Positions 52,502-62,859 are shown, counted from the first letter of the stretch. The stretch is DNA of 64,000 bases from Sporisorium sorghi (GCA_023212695.1 JALCCG010000003.1:215820-279819); one strand, 5' to 3'. The notes: generated by a model from the sequence alone, not told the origin. Program-made: numbers and translations.

Positions 52502-54706
52502 TTACCCCATAACAGCTTGAATCGATTGGACATTCCCGTTACGAACCTCATGTGCCCATTCCCCTGAAAGAATCGGCCCATCTACCTCAACCTGATCTCC
52601 ATCCACTGTCGTCAGGGTCAAACGCTGGATACGAACCCCATCTTGTCCGTACGTATTGGCGGTGCGCTTACTACGATACGTAATCTTGACGGAACCGAGG
52701 AGAGTAAACGACACCTCATGGTTCTCATCGAACAACCAAGCCGGGAGCACGGGGTTCAAATGCAGCTGAAGCTGATGGTCTTCGTAACGGAATACCTGCT
52801 TCCCTGCCATCATCGTAATCCACATGCTGAGGAATTCGGCCGTCGATCCGCTAAGCCTAGCCACAAAACCGCGTCCATGGACATGGGGATCCGGGTTGAC
52901 GCTGCTTGCAATAAAGGAGGAGTTCTCCAGCGTACTTCGTCCATACACTGCCGGGTCCAGAAATGGAATAAGCGATAACCTGATCTCCGAGAAGAACTCG
53001 TCATACAAGCCGGCTTTTAATAAAGAAAGCAAATATTTATAAGTCATATGCAAGAATACTGATTCCCGCTCCAGCCATCCGGCTGTAAAAGCACGAATGC
53101 GCCCGATTTCGTCGCTTTCTTCCTCAAGGCTGACGGAAGTTTTGTACATCCCAAGTTCCGGATCATACAGCTCGGAAGCCTTGATTCGCTCATACATCGC
53201 TCTTGCCTGTTCCTCACCGGCGAGTTTCATTCCCCGGGCTGGGGCCTCCAGAAAGTGCGGAAGCGCACAGGGTTTGAACCCGAGTACTTTAGCGGCAGGC
53301 AGGCCGTATCCGGTTATCACCGGATTCCCCTCCGCATCCCGTATCTCCTCAAACTGCTCCACTTCAAACCGGAAATAGGTCGGCACGATTCCGCCTCCCA
53401 TCTGCTCCGCACGCTCAATCCCTTCATTAATTTTGCCGAGGAATGCAGCATATATGATCTTCACGTCCTTCACCGGCAACTCGACTTCGCGGCCTGTAAT
53501 GCCAAACCTTACGGAAGCGCGGTAGGTTTCGCGTAATCCCGCCACCTGATCCCAGTAACGGAAAGAATCCAATGCCCCGGAATGATATTGTTGCACTGCA
53601 GCAAATACACCTTCTAAATAGGAAGCAATCTCTTCCGGTACTTGAATGGTATGCCGGCTGAACTGCTCAGCAGCATCCACAATAAAAGCCGCCATGCGCT
53701 TCAATTCCATCGTCTCGCTCATGCCTGAACCAAACAAGCCCGGCAAGCCGTTCATTGCATCGTTCCAGCCTGGCTTATTGGCCTCCATCTCGACCCCCAT
53801 CCCGTACGGATCGAGTGTAGCCATTTTGCTGAGTGATAATGAGATCATTTTGACAAACAGATTGGTACGGTATATGCTGCCCTTCCCGCCGTCAACCCGC
53901 AGCCATTCCGCCGCGTTCCGTTTTCTGCCCAGCTTCATCAGCTTCTCCTCATCCTCCAGCAGGGCACCATATTGACGAACCTTGCCACGGCTGATCACAA
54001 CCTTCTCGTGCCGCGGAAGCACATAAACAGGACTGTCAAAAAACGAATACGTTTTCTCGCCAAACAGCAGTTCCTCACAACGGTCAGGATAAATATTAAG
54101 GTAGGCATCAACCAAATCCATGTTATATGTCCAGTGATCCGACCAGAATCCCTCACCAAAAGATGCTGCAAAATGTTGATCGGAGATGGTGAGCAGCTTG
54201 GATAAGAAGGGTTCCTCGCCGATGGACAATTCAATGCCCTGATCCGCAATCGCGTTTATGATGTTCCCTGGCGTATAATCGCCGCCACAGACCGCCTTCA
54301 GCTTATCGTAATCCTCATCCCCCGACACCGAGGCGCGCAGCAGCTTCTCCAGCTGCTCCTCCATACCTTCAGTCACGCGGAATTTGGTCCCTTCCACGCT
54401 TAAGGGGTTATACCCGTCAGCTTGGATCAGACTGAAAAACATCCGGATATTGAATGTGCCCACCTTGGGATTAAAGAACACATCATTCCGTCGATTCTGA
54501 TTCATATCCCGGAAGTTGCCGTTCCCTTGCGAATAATACTCGGGGGCGAGCGAGAAGAAGTTGTAATCTCTCTCCAAATCCCCGTGTTTACGGGAGTACA
54601 GATGGACAACGGCGCCTTCCTTCCCGTTATCGAATATAAACGGATACCCGCCTCTCAAGAAATTGTCCAGATAGGATTGACGGCTGTATTCATCAAATAT
54701 CGGCAA
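52502..54706 (-). pseudogene. GH94-like (cellobiose phosphorylase type) protein, C-terminal part after a frameshift
   Basis: 734 codons from TTG at 54706. Holds the (alpha/alpha)6 catalytic barrel and C-terminal beta domain of a GH94-type phosphorylase: FDEYSRQSYLDNFLRGGYPF, GFWSDHWTYNMDLVDAY, KPGWNDAMNGLPGLFGSG with the expected acid Asp, and SSFIASSVNPDPHVHGRGFV. Such enzymes split beta-glucosides with phosphate. It continues the N-terminal part at 54655-55728 in another frame; the two overlap by 52 bp and each lacks what the other has. TTG 54706 has no ribosome binding site, so separate translation is unlikely. Confidence 0.8.
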
Positions 54707-55728
54707 CCCCGTATATTCGTGGCAACATCATCGGTTAATTCGCGTGTCAATGCGGCTGCCTCCATCCGCTTACTGAGGATATAAGCAGGCGAGGACAAAT
54801 CATTTGAGCGTTTATTGATTCTGGTAATGTCATTCACATGACCAACCAGAGTGTAGACGGTTATCGACTCCCCGGGCCCAAGCTCAGCCGGCAAGCCGCT
54901 AAAGCCGCAGGGTACTTTGTTCACAGCATAGGGTATCGTCTGTGCCAACGATTCGATGGACGCTGTGGCAAAGCGATCGGGATAGATTAGTGATGTATTC
55001 CCACCAAATATCAGCTCGAAGTCTACGAGTGGCTTGATTAACTTCCCGTGCTGATCAAATGACAGATAAAAGTGACCGTTCGTAACCTCGCTGACTTCCG
55101 CCTCGTCATGCGTGCTGGAGCGCACTTTATAAAACGGGATGTCTTGATCCAGATTCTCCACTTCCATCCAGCTGCGAAGCAGGTTGCCGATCTCCTTGTA
55201 GCCGCTGTTCGCAACACCGTAAGGCAAAATCTCCGGCAAACCGTCCAGCAGCTCAAACGATACGTTCCGAGTTCCAGCATTCGTTATCTTAACCTCACGG
55301 ACCAGCGCGGCAAAGTCTTCTCCAGGCAGCTGGAAATACGATACCGAGGTGCGAAGTCCGTTTCCGGCATGATCTTCTTCGATCACCAGCTCATTCTGAC
55401 GAATAAACATCGTTCGCTGCGCCTGCGGGTCGGGTTGAAAGGATTGAAACGGCTCGTAGACGGACGGGGTCCCGGCAAGCTTGATAAACGTCCTAAATCC
55501 TGTAGCAGACACATTCTTGTATGCAATATTTGCTGGCGAAAACTCCATAATCGGCGAGTTCTTGTCGCGTATCCCGAAGCTGCATATCCCTTGACCCCGA
55601 TTCACGTAAAAAGTCCACATCGGAATTCCCTTCAAACCTGCAATGCCCGGCAGAAAGCTGGAAAAGGTCTTGGCTTGATCATATTGCTCGATAACAAAGG
55701 TATCCTTCTCAAAACGGTAATTTGCCAT
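54655..55728 (-). pseudogene. GH94-like protein, N-terminal part before a frameshift
   Basis: 357 codons from ATG 55728. It is the N-terminal beta-sandwich and linker of the enzyme: YRFEKDTFVIEQYDQAKTFS, GIPMWTFYVNRGQGICSFGI, LVREVKITNAGTRNVSFELL. After TDDVATNI the frame runs out of homology and hits TGA. One base lost in the G run at 54710-54707 (minus-strand GGGG) would explain it. A LacI operator palindrome lies 23 bp upstream of the start. Intact homologs in this family are single chains of about 1,080 aa. Confidence 0.8.
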
Positions 55729-55750
55729 GTTCGTATCCCCCTTAAATTAA

Positions 55751-55770
55751 TTTCGAAACCGGTTTCGAAA
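55751..55770. promoter_or_regulatory. LacI-family operator upstream of the GH94-like gene
   Basis: Perfect 20-bp palindrome TTTCGAAACCGGTTTCGAAA with the central CG step typical of LacI-family sites. It lies between the regulator's stop and the phosphorylase start, so it fits control of the phosphorylase by the adjacent LacI protein. Confidence 0.8.
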
Positions 55771-55804
55771 TGGTGTAAAAATAGGCCTGCTCTTTCAGGT
55801 TCAC

Positions 55805-56815
55805 CTAAGTGACCGGGCGGCAGGAATCCCGAATAATTAATTCAACAGGCAGCATAACCGACTTCACTGTGGTATCTTGCTCTTCAATCGAAGACGTTAG
55901 AATCTCGGCTGCAACAGAGCCCAGCTGTTCTGTATGCTGACGTATGGTCGTGAGCGCAGGGGTTATGTAACGGGACATCTCAATATCATCAAACCCGACA
56001 ATCGACACATCCCCAGGCACATTCAGGCCGCGATCCTGCACGGCGCGAATAGCTCCAAGCGCAAGTAAATCCCCAGCGGCAAAAACAGCTGTCGGAGGAT
56101 CCGGCAGTGCAAGCAACCCGTTCATCGCATCATATCCGCTCTCCATGGAGAAGAAGTCGCTGCTTGTTATGTATTCTTTCCTGAATGTCAAACCCAGCTC
56201 GCGAAGAGCTTGCTCATAGCCCTGCTGACGCTGCTCGCCTGCAAACGTATTCAATCCGCCGGAGATATGGGCGATGCTGCGATGTCCGAGTGAATGCAGA
56301 TACCGAAGTGCCTGCAAGCTTCCTTCGATGTTATCGGAGCAGACGGAATGGGCCTTCTCTGGCGAGGAATCCAGAATAACGCAAGGGATGCCGCTGTCCA
56401 GCAGCTCCTGGAAATCAGGATCATCGCTGCTCGAGAGAATGACAACTACACCGTCGACCCCGCGGATTTTACAATGCTCCACGTAGCTGCTTCTCCGTCC
56501 GCCAACATCCTTGGAAATAAACATCAGATCATACCCTTTGGAGACGCCGATTTTCTTGAAGCTTTCGATAACAGCCCCAAAGTAAGGGTGACGAATCCCC
56601 GCTCCTGTTGCTTCTACGAACAGTATACCGATGGTCCATGAACGCTTGGTCGTTAGAGACCTGGCATTCGCGTTCGGAAGATAGCCCATTTCCTTCGCTG
56701 TCTCCAGAATCTTGACCCTCGTCTTCTCCCTGACATCCGGATAGTTATTGAAGACTTTGGACACCGTCGTAGGCGAATAGCCTGTTTTCTTCGCAATATC
56801 ATAAATAGTAGTCAA
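55805..56815 (-). CDS. LacI family transcriptional regulator
   Basis: 336 aa. N-terminal HTH TIYDIAKKTGYSPTTVSKVF, hinge RSLTTKRSWTIGILF, periplasmic-binding-type effector domain (VVILSSSDDPDFQELLDSGI, ILDSSPEKAHSVCSDN, VSIVGFDDIEMSRYITPALT). TTG at 56815 begins at the usual LacI start; the frame is open to ATG 56848. It lies directly upstream of the phosphorylase on the same strand with the palindrome between; a sugar effector is expected. Confidence 0.93.
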   Translation of the reverse strand: MTTIYDIAKKTGYSPTTVSKVFNNYPDVREKTRVKILETAKEMGYLPNANARSLTTKRSWTIGILFVEATGAGIRHPYFGAVIESFKKIGVSKGYDLMFISKDVGGRRSSYVEHCKIRGVDGVVVILSSSDDPDFQELLDSGIPCVILDSSPEKAHSVCSDNIEGSLQALRYLHSLGHRSIAHISGGLNTFAGEQRQQGYEQALRELGLTFRKEYITSSDFFSMESGYDAMNGLLALPDPPTAVFAAGDLLALGAIRAVQDRGLNVPGDVSIVGFDDIEMSRYITPALTTIRQHTEQLGSVAAEILTSSIEEQDTTVKSVMLPVELIIRDSCRPVT

Positions 56816-56962
56816 CCTAAGAATCAGCTCCTGCACCTTCGCCGGCATATTCCGATACGGGTGTATCTGATATAAGATTCTACCTGCGCTAACCGGCTCT
56901 CGTCAATGTTATTCCGCACTAACAAGCAGGAGCCAAAACTTCGGTCACGACATATTCATCCA

Positions 56963-58171
56963 CTAGGATAAGCCGGCAGTCGCTCCCTTCGGTGTGGAGG
57001 GGCTTGCCGTTTCCGGATAACGAATCATCAGTACACAGATCAAGGCGAGCAGCATGCTGCCCGCGGCACAATAGAACAGAATCCAATACCCCATTCCATC
57101 AATGAGCTTGCCCAGAAGAGGAGGTGAGGAGATCGCCGCGAGCGATGACACCAAATAGTACATCCCTGTCCGTGTTCCGATGCTGTCCTCCGAGCCTGTT
57201 GATACGATGAATGGATAGGAATTGATATTGATGCATGCCCAGAACAACCCACCCACCGTCAGCAATATGCGGAGCAATAACAGCGAATCGACCAGTGGTA
57301 CCATCGAGAAAACAATCAGCAGACCGCTGACACCGATAAGAATCATCCGCTTTTTGCCGAATTTGCCGCCAAGCCATCCGCTTGGAATAGCAAACAGCAC
57401 AAAAGCAAGTGAAAAAAACGTTAAGGAGAAGGAAGCCTGCGATTCGGTCAGCCCTACCTCATTCTTGCCATACAATGTGAACAGCGTCTCTACGCCTTGA
57501 TAGGCTACAAACCAGAAGAAGATCGCCGCCAACAGCAGCACCGTCGTCCGATCGAGCTGGCTCCTGAAGGAAACTTTGGGCTTGGCGGCAGTCTGGGCCT
57601 GATAGCCGGGTGCGTCACGCTTCTCCTTGATAAATGTCATTAGGATAAATAAAGATACAAGCGTTATGCCGGCAGCGGCTATAAACGGCAAGGACTGATG
57701 GGCTTTGTAAAGCACCGAGCCCACGCCAAAAGCCAGTATCGATCCGATGCCACCCATAAAATTAATAACGCCGTTGGCTCTTGTCCGCCGCTTCTCTTCT
57801 GTAATGTCCGGCATTAAAGAGACGGTCGGTGAACGATACAAACTCATCGCCAGATTCATAAAAACCATGAACAGAATGAGTGTTGCCATTCCGGTATGAA
57901 ACGGTATGATCGCCGTAAACAAGGCGCCCAGCGGCATTCCGATAAGCAGATAAGGCATTCTTCTTCCAAACCGGGTATGTGTCCGGTCACTTCGACTTCC
58001 AATCCATGGCTGCAAGAATAGAGCAAAGTAGTTGTCAATTGTCATAAAAAAACCGATCAGTGCGACACTGGATATGTAATCCTCCAGAAAATAGGGCACA
58101 AAAGCATTATATAGCGCCCATGTTATGCTAATGCTGAAAAAACCAAAGCCCAGCAGCCATGTTTTCTTCAC
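56963..58171 (-). CDS. MFS/GPH-type sugar transporter (SLC45-like)
   Basis: 402 aa, twelve membrane helices. The loop GSRSDRTHTRFGRRMPYLLI between helices 2 and 3 is typical of SLC45 and GPH-type sugar carriers. LDRTTVLLLAAIFFWFVAYQ opens the second half. GTG at 58171 has GGGAG upstream and lies 4 nt after the glycerophosphodiesterase stop. It may import a disaccharide for the neighbouring phosphorylase; that link is positional only. Confidence 0.85.
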   Translation of the reverse strand: MKKTWLLGFGFFSISITWALYNAFVPYFLEDYISSVALIGFFMTIDNYFALFLQPWIGSRSDRTHTRFGRRMPYLLIGMPLGALFTAIIPFHTGMATLILFMVFMNLAMSLYRSPTVSLMPDITEEKRRTRANGVINFMGGIGSILAFGVGSVLYKAHQSLPFIAAAGITLVSLFILMTFIKEKRDAPGYQAQTAAKPKVSFRSQLDRTTVLLLAAIFFWFVAYQGVETLFTLYGKNEVGLTESQASFSLTFFSLAFVLFAIPSGWLGGKFGKKRMILIGVSGLLIVFSMVPLVDSLLLLRILLTVGGLFWACININSYPFIVSTGSEDSIGTRTGMYYLVSSLAAISSPPLLGKLIDGMGYWILFYCAAGSMLLALICVLMIRYPETASPSTPKGATAGLS

Positions 58172-58175
58172 AGGG

Positions 58176-58913
58176 TCACACTCCCTTGGTTTGAAGCAAT
58201 CCGCTGAGCACATCCGGGTAATCGGTAATAATTCCCGCTACACCTGCATCGATCAAAGCCTTCATCTGTTCCTCGTCATTCACGGTCCATGGATGATAAA
58301 CAACACCGTGCAGCTTCGCTTCCGTTACCCACTCCGGGAGAACCGCCCGATGATATGCATGAAGGGCATCGGCCTTTGCCAGCTTGGCATACTCCCACGG
58401 TTTGTATAGGCCTTCCCCATACAGCAGGCCCGTGCGGATTTCAGGGTCAATATGTTTGCACTCCACCAGTGAATAATGATTGAAGCTTGAGATGACGATT
58501 TGCTCCGACATACCGTAATGTCTTACTGCCTCGATTACACGCTTCTCCAGCTCCGGGTATTGAATCGCCCCGTTCTTCAGCTCAATATTCACAATCGTGC
58601 CCGGATTCTTCGTTAATTCCAGCAATTCCTCCAGCAGCGGAATGCGCTCGTCTTGAAATGCAGCTCCAAACCATGAACCCGCATCCAATTTAGAGAGCTC
58701 CTCATAAGTGTAATCCTTGACCAGTCCTTCGGCTCCCGTAGTACGTGCTACGCTCTCATCATGGATTAGAACCAGCTTTCCGTCCTTGGTCATCTGGACA
58801 TCGGTTTCAATCCCGGTAGCTCCCAGTTCAAGCCCCTTTGCAAAAGCTGCCATTGTATTCTCCGGGCATACGGCCGATGCGCCGCGGTGAGCAAAATTAA
58901 TCAATTGTGACAT
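58176..58913 (-). CDS. Glycerophosphodiester phosphodiesterase
   Basis: 245 aa, cytoplasmic (no signal peptide). FAHRGASAVCPENTMAAFAK (catalytic His-Arg), GIETDVQMTKDGKLVLIHDE (metal Glu, Asp, His), VNIELKNG, and YHPWTVNDEEQMKALIDAGV. Splits glycerophosphodiesters into glycerol-3-phosphate and alcohol. AGGAGG precedes the ATG. Operon with the MFS carrier. Confidence 0.95.
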   Translation of the reverse strand: MSQLINFAHRGASAVCPENTMAAFAKGLELGATGIETDVQMTKDGKLVLIHDESVARTTGAEGLVKDYTYEELSKLDAGSWFGAAFQDERIPLLEELLELTKNPGTIVNIELKNGAIQYPELEKRVIEAVRHYGMSEQIVISSFNHYSLVECKHIDPEIRTGLLYGEGLYKPWEYAKLAKADALHAYHRAVLPEWVTEAKLHGVVYHPWTVNDEEQMKALIDAGVAGIITDYPDVLSGLLQTKGV

Positions 58914-59069
58914 TCCTTATTCCTCCTGAGTGTTGGGATATTGGTTTTGTAATATAAATATAGCTCCCAATTGTTAGAACTATGTTATCGTCAATTTTCA
59001 TATTCCACATCGGCCTGTGAAACCCTGTCATGTAAACGATTTAAATTTTATGAAGATTGACGAATTTGA

Positions 59070-59095
59070 TTGTTAGACATATAATTGTTAAGACA
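59070..59095. promoter_or_regulatory. Likely operator/direct repeats upstream of the MarR-MFS pair
   Basis: TTGTTAGACA (59070-59079) and TTGTTAAGACA (59085-59095), 15 bp apart; a third TTGTTAGAAC lies at 58971-58980. The middle copy also forms an imperfect palindrome TTGT-TAAG-ACAA. Such A/T-rich half-sites are typical of MarR binding; binding by the adjacent regulator is inferred. Confidence 0.45.
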
Positions 59096-59139
59096 ACTAT
59101 TATTTCGATAAACTAAAAATGAAAGGTGTGACTTGTTTC

Positions 59140-59604
59140 TTGAAAGAACCTACACGCAATCCCTCCATCGGCTTTCACCTGGGTTACACCTATCGCCGTG
59201 CATCCCAATTGTTTGCCAATGCCCTAAAGCCCTTTGACATCACCCCTGAACAATGGCTGGTCCTGTTTCATATTGGCGAACATGAAGGGTTAAACCAAAA
59301 GGAAGTTGCCGTAAAAGCGGACAAAGACCAACCTACGACAACCCGCATACTGGATCTGCTCGAGAAAAAAGGTTATACGCGCAAATCCGTATCGGTTAAC
59401 GACCGCCGAGCTTTCCAGCTCTATTTGACGGACACCGGTAAAGAATTGATCGAGTCTACCACCGCAATCGAAAGCGAATGCGGACGCCAAATAATAGAAG
59501 GAATTGACGATCGTCAATTGGAGATGTTCCGGGACACTCTCGCACGCATCAACAACAACATGAATCATATACACAACAACAGGAGAGATGTTTCACATGA
59601 ATGA
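59140..59604 (+). CDS. MarR family transcriptional regulator
   Basis: 154 aa from TTG at 59140, with AAAGGTG 11 nt upstream; an ATG at 59119 in frame has no site. Winged helix: ITPEQWLVLFHIGEHEGLNQ, KEVAVKADKDQPTTTRILDL and the wing RKSVSVNDRRAFQLYLTDTG. It precedes and overlaps an MFS efflux gene by 8 nt, the usual layout of a self-regulated MarR-pump pair. Confidence 0.9.
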   Translation: MKEPTRNPSIGFHLGYTYRRASQLFANALKPFDITPEQWLVLFHIGEHEGLNQKEVAVKADKDQPTTTRILDLLEKKGYTRKSVSVNDRRAFQLYLTDTGKELIESTTAIESECGRQIIEGIDDRQLEMFRDTLARINNNMNHIHNNRRDVSHE

Positions 59605-60838
59605 AATGAAAGCCAAACAACCATTATGGACAAAAGAATTTATCACCTTGATGATCAGCAACCTCTTTCTGTTTCTGACCTTGCAAATGATGCTGACCAC
59701 GCTGCCCGCTTATGCCAAGGAAACTTATATGGCAAGCCCTCTGCAGGTCAGCCTGATTACCAGCCTCTTCGCCTTCAGTGCGATTGCTTCCCGCTTTGTC
59801 TCCAGCAGAGCACTTGAAAAAGGAAAGCTCCGGCTGCTTCTCTATGTCGGACTCCTGATATCTCTGGCAGCCACGCTCGGATACTACTGGGCATCCGGCA
59901 TCGTAATTCTGCTGCTGATGCGCATCTTGTTCGGCATCGGATTCGGTATGACAAGCACCTCGTTTCCGACGATGGCATCCGATGTCATTCCCATCAAACG
60001 ATTGGGTGAAGGTATGGGATACTTCGGATTGTCCACCACCCTTGCCATGTCGATCGGACCTATGATCGGTTTAACTTTGCTCCAAGGCGGCGGCTTCACC
60101 CCCTTAGTGATCATCACCGTTATCATCAATGTCCTCATCTTCCCGCTCGCTTACATTCTTACGTCCAGAGCGCCTGCACGAATACCTGAGCGCCCCGCAA
60201 CTGAGCCAGTCCACATGGAAGATAAACCACGGAGTTCCTTTAACAGCAAGCTGATTCTCCCCAGCGTTCTTAATTTTTTAATGTCCATTACTTACGGAGG
60301 TCTGCTGAGTTTCATGGCGCTGTACGGAGCCGAGGCTCACCTTCGGAATCCCCAGTATTTCTTCTTATTTAATGCGATCGCCATTATTCTGGTCAGACCC
60401 TTCTCCGGCAGAATCTATGATCGTTATGGACATAAAGCGCTCGTTGTGCCCGCAGCGGTGCTGATGGTTTCCGGTCTGCTGCTCCTGACCTTCGCATCCT
60501 CAACCGGAACCATGCTGTTATCGGCATTATGTTACGGTCTTGGCTTTGGTGCCATTCAGCCGTCCATCCAGACCTGGATGATTCAGGAGGTTCATCCCCT
60601 GCAGCGCGGCATGGCAAACGGCATGTTCTTTAACTCCCTCGATTTCGGTGTTGCCGTGGGCTCCATCGTGCTCGGTTCCATCGCCAAATCCACATCATAT
60701 GCCATCATGTACCGTTATTCAGCCCTCGCTCTTGCACTGTTAATTCTGATCTATATCCTAGCGCACATCATCGGCAAATCTCGCTCCAAAGCCCGAACAA
60801 GACTTGAGGAGACCAAGTCTACGGCAGCAGGATCATAA
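59597..60838 (+). CDS. MFS drug-efflux type transporter
   Basis: 413 aa, twelve membrane helices. ATG at 59597 with AGGAGAG 9 nt upstream, inside the end of marR. TLPAYAKETYMASPLQVSLI and RFVSSRALEKGKLRLLLYVG (motif A), then LLMRILFGIGFGMTSTSFPT and the second motif A RPFSGRIYDRYGHKALVVPA. Similar to Bacillus multidrug pumps of the DHA1 type. Substrate unknown. Confidence 0.9.
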   Translation: MNEMKAKQPLWTKEFITLMISNLFLFLTLQMMLTTLPAYAKETYMASPLQVSLITSLFAFSAIASRFVSSRALEKGKLRLLLYVGLLISLAATLGYYWASGIVILLLMRILFGIGFGMTSTSFPTMASDVIPIKRLGEGMGYFGLSTTLAMSIGPMIGLTLLQGGGFTPLVIITVIINVLIFPLAYILTSRAPARIPERPATEPVHMEDKPRSSFNSKLILPSVLNFLMSITYGGLLSFMALYGAEAHLRNPQYFFLFNAIAIILVRPFSGRIYDRYGHKALVVPAAVLMVSGLLLLTFASSTGTMLLSALCYGLGFGAIQPSIQTWMIQEVHPLQRGMANGMFFNSLDFGVAVGSIVLGSIAKSTSYAIMYRYSALALALLILIYILAHIIGKSRSKARTRLEETKSTAAGS

Positions 60839-60964
60839 CAGGCAGAGCTGCCCTCATGTAAACATTCATTCACAGATCATTCACGCATAAAGCTTCCACC
60901 TCCCGGACACAATGACGATAATTGGATTTCATACTTACGCCAAAATGAAAATCATGTGCAAACC

Positions 60965-61002
60965 GTCTTCAGCCTTACGCTGAAGACTTTTGCGCTTTTT
61001 TT
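60965..61002 (+). terminator. Terminator between the MFS gene and the opu-type operon
   Basis: Perfect 9-bp stem GTCTTCAGC / GCTGAAGAC, loop CTTAC, then TTTTGCGCTTTTTTT. Confidence 0.85.
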
Positions 61003-61053
61003 GAATTTTTCGTTACAGCTACATGAAACACCCATGTTCAAGGGAGGATGTTT

Positions 61054-62184
61054 ATGATCACATTCGATAACGTCAGCAAAACCTATTCCGACGGCTTTCA
61101 TGCTGTTAAAGAACTGAATTTCGAGATTCAGTCAGGGGAATTTCTCGTTCTGATCGGACCAAGCGGCTGCGGAAAAACAACCACCATGAAAATGATCAAT
61201 CGTCTGATTCCCCATACTGGCGGAACGATTACGATTCATGGCAAGAATATCCGTTCCACCAATCCCGTTGAGCTCCGCCGCAGCATCGGTTATGTTATCC
61301 AGCAAACGGGGCTGTTCCCGCACTATACATTGGAACAGAATATCGGGCTGGTCCCGGATTTGAAGGGATGGGACAAGGCTAAGAAAAAGCAGCGGGTCTA
61401 TGAGCTGCTTGAATTGGTCGGACTCGATCCCGACACCTATGCTTCAAGATACCCGAAAGAGCTCTCAGGTGGGCAGCAGCAGCGCGTCGGCGTTGCACGC
61501 GCCCTGGCTGCAGATCCCGAAATCATACTGATGGACGAGCCATTCGGTGCACTTGATCCGATCACGCGCGAACAGTTGCAGGATGAGGTGCTGCGGCTGC
61601 AGCAGGATATGAAGAAAACGATTGTATTTGTTACCCATGATATGGATGAAGCCCTTAAGATGGGAGATCGGATCGGCGTGATGAAATCCGGAACGATGGT
61701 TCAGCTGGATTCACCTGAGACGCTGCTCCGGGAGCCGGGACATGGATTCGTGGAAGAATTCATCGGCAAGAATCGGGTTTATCAAAATCCTACTTTCATA
61801 CCGGTTACGGAAGTGATGCGCAGAAACCCGGCGACAGTTAGCCTGAACCGGTCTCCGCTGCGAGCCATCACATTTATGCGACAGCGGAAGACGGATACCT
61901 TGCTTGTGCTAACGGAAGATGGCGTTCTCGCGGGTCTGGTATCGGCCTATGATCTTCAATCCAACATCGATACCGCGGCGACTGTGCAGCAAATTATGAA
62001 ACCCGTGAAGCTGACGCTGCCTGATACGGCAACAGCCAAAGATGCCTTAATCGCTGTAAATGATGCCCCATTCGGCATCATTCCCGTTATCGACCAGCGG
62101 GAGCGGCTCATTGGCGTTGTCACACGCGGGACTCTAATCTCCACCTTTGCAAGCCACTGGGCCGGAGGGGGTAATGAAGCATGA
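61054..62184 (+). CDS. Glycine betaine/carnitine/choline-type ABC transporter, ATP-binding protein
   Basis: 376 aa. ABC domain with Walker A GPSGCGKTT (about 35-43), signature LSGGQQQRVGVARAL, Walker B ILMDEPFGALDP and H-loop FVTHDMDEALKMGD. Two CBS domains at about 245-370 (VSLNRSPLRAITFMRQRKTD; APFGIIPVIDQRERLIGVV), which sense ionic strength in OpuA-type importers. ATG at 61054 has GGGAGG 6 nt upstream. The next gene overlaps by 4 nt. Confidence 0.93.
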   Translation: MITFDNVSKTYSDGFHAVKELNFEIQSGEFLVLIGPSGCGKTTTMKMINRLIPHTGGTITIHGKNIRSTNPVELRRSIGYVIQQTGLFPHYTLEQNIGLVPDLKGWDKAKKKQRVYELLELVGLDPDTYASRYPKELSGGQQQRVGVARALAADPEIILMDEPFGALDPITREQLQDEVLRLQQDMKKTIVFVTHDMDEALKMGDRIGVMKSGTMVQLDSPETLLREPGHGFVEEFIGKNRVYQNPTFIPVTEVMRRNPATVSLNRSPLRAITFMRQRKTDTLLVLTEDGVLAGLVSAYDLQSNIDTAATVQQIMKPVKLTLPDTATAKDALIAVNDAPFGIIPVIDQRERLIGVVTRGTLISTFASHWAGGGNEA

Positions 62185-62837
62185 ATTCCTCATCCATCTG
62201 GGAGCAAATCGGCCGTCAATTCTCTTTGCGGTGGGGCGAGCTTCTGGTATCCGTTGGAGAACATATTCAGCTCGTTCTCATCTCGATGGTCATCGCCATC
62301 ATCATTGGGGTTCCTGCCGGAATCCTGGTATCCAGGTATAGCTTCCTGCGAACCTGGATCATAGGCGGAGCCAGCATTCTTCAGACTATTCCAAGCTTGG
62401 CTCTGCTCGGCTTTATGATCCCGATCCTCGGAATCGGCATGAAAACTGCGATAGCCGCGCTGTTCCTCTATTCCCTGCTGCCGATTATCCGCAATACCTT
62501 CACCGGTATCAAGGATGTGGACCCCTCTGTTATCGAAGCGGCACGCGGCATGGGAATGACGGGAGCCCAAATCCTGTTACGGGTTCAGCTGCCTCTCGCC
62601 ATGTCGGTCATCCTTGCAGGAATCCGGACGGCAACGGTTATTAATGTCGGTACCGCGACACTGGCGGCTTTTATCGGGGCTGGCGGCCTGGGGGATTTTA
62701 TCTTTCTCGGGATCACCCGCAATATCGATGCACTGATTCTCCTGGGTGCGCTGCCGGCAGCCATTATGGCCCTGCTGCTGGATTATTTGCTCGGACTCCT
62801 CGAGAGGTGGACAACACCGCGCGGATTGAAAATATAA
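62181..62837 (+). CDS. ABC transporter permease (OpuB/OpuC type)
   Basis: 218 aa, about five to six membrane helices. The EAA loop that touches the ATPase is EAARGMGMTGAQILLRVQLP. VPAGILVSRYSFLRTWIIGG and AAFIGAGGLGDFIFLGITRN are typical of the quaternary-amine importers. ATG overlaps the ATPase stop (ATGA). It is the only permease gene in the unit, so a homodimer would be expected. Confidence 0.93.
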   Translation: MNSSSIWEQIGRQFSLRWGELLVSVGEHIQLVLISMVIAIIIGVPAGILVSRYSFLRTWIIGGASILQTIPSLALLGFMIPILGIGMKTAIAALFLYSLLPIIRNTFTGIKDVDPSVIEAARGMGMTGAQILLRVQLPLAMSVILAGIRTATVINVGTATLAAFIGAGGLGDFIFLGITRNIDALILLGALPAAIMALLLDYLLGLLERWTTPRGLKI

Positions 62838-62859
62838 CCTGGAGCGAAAGGGAAACCGC

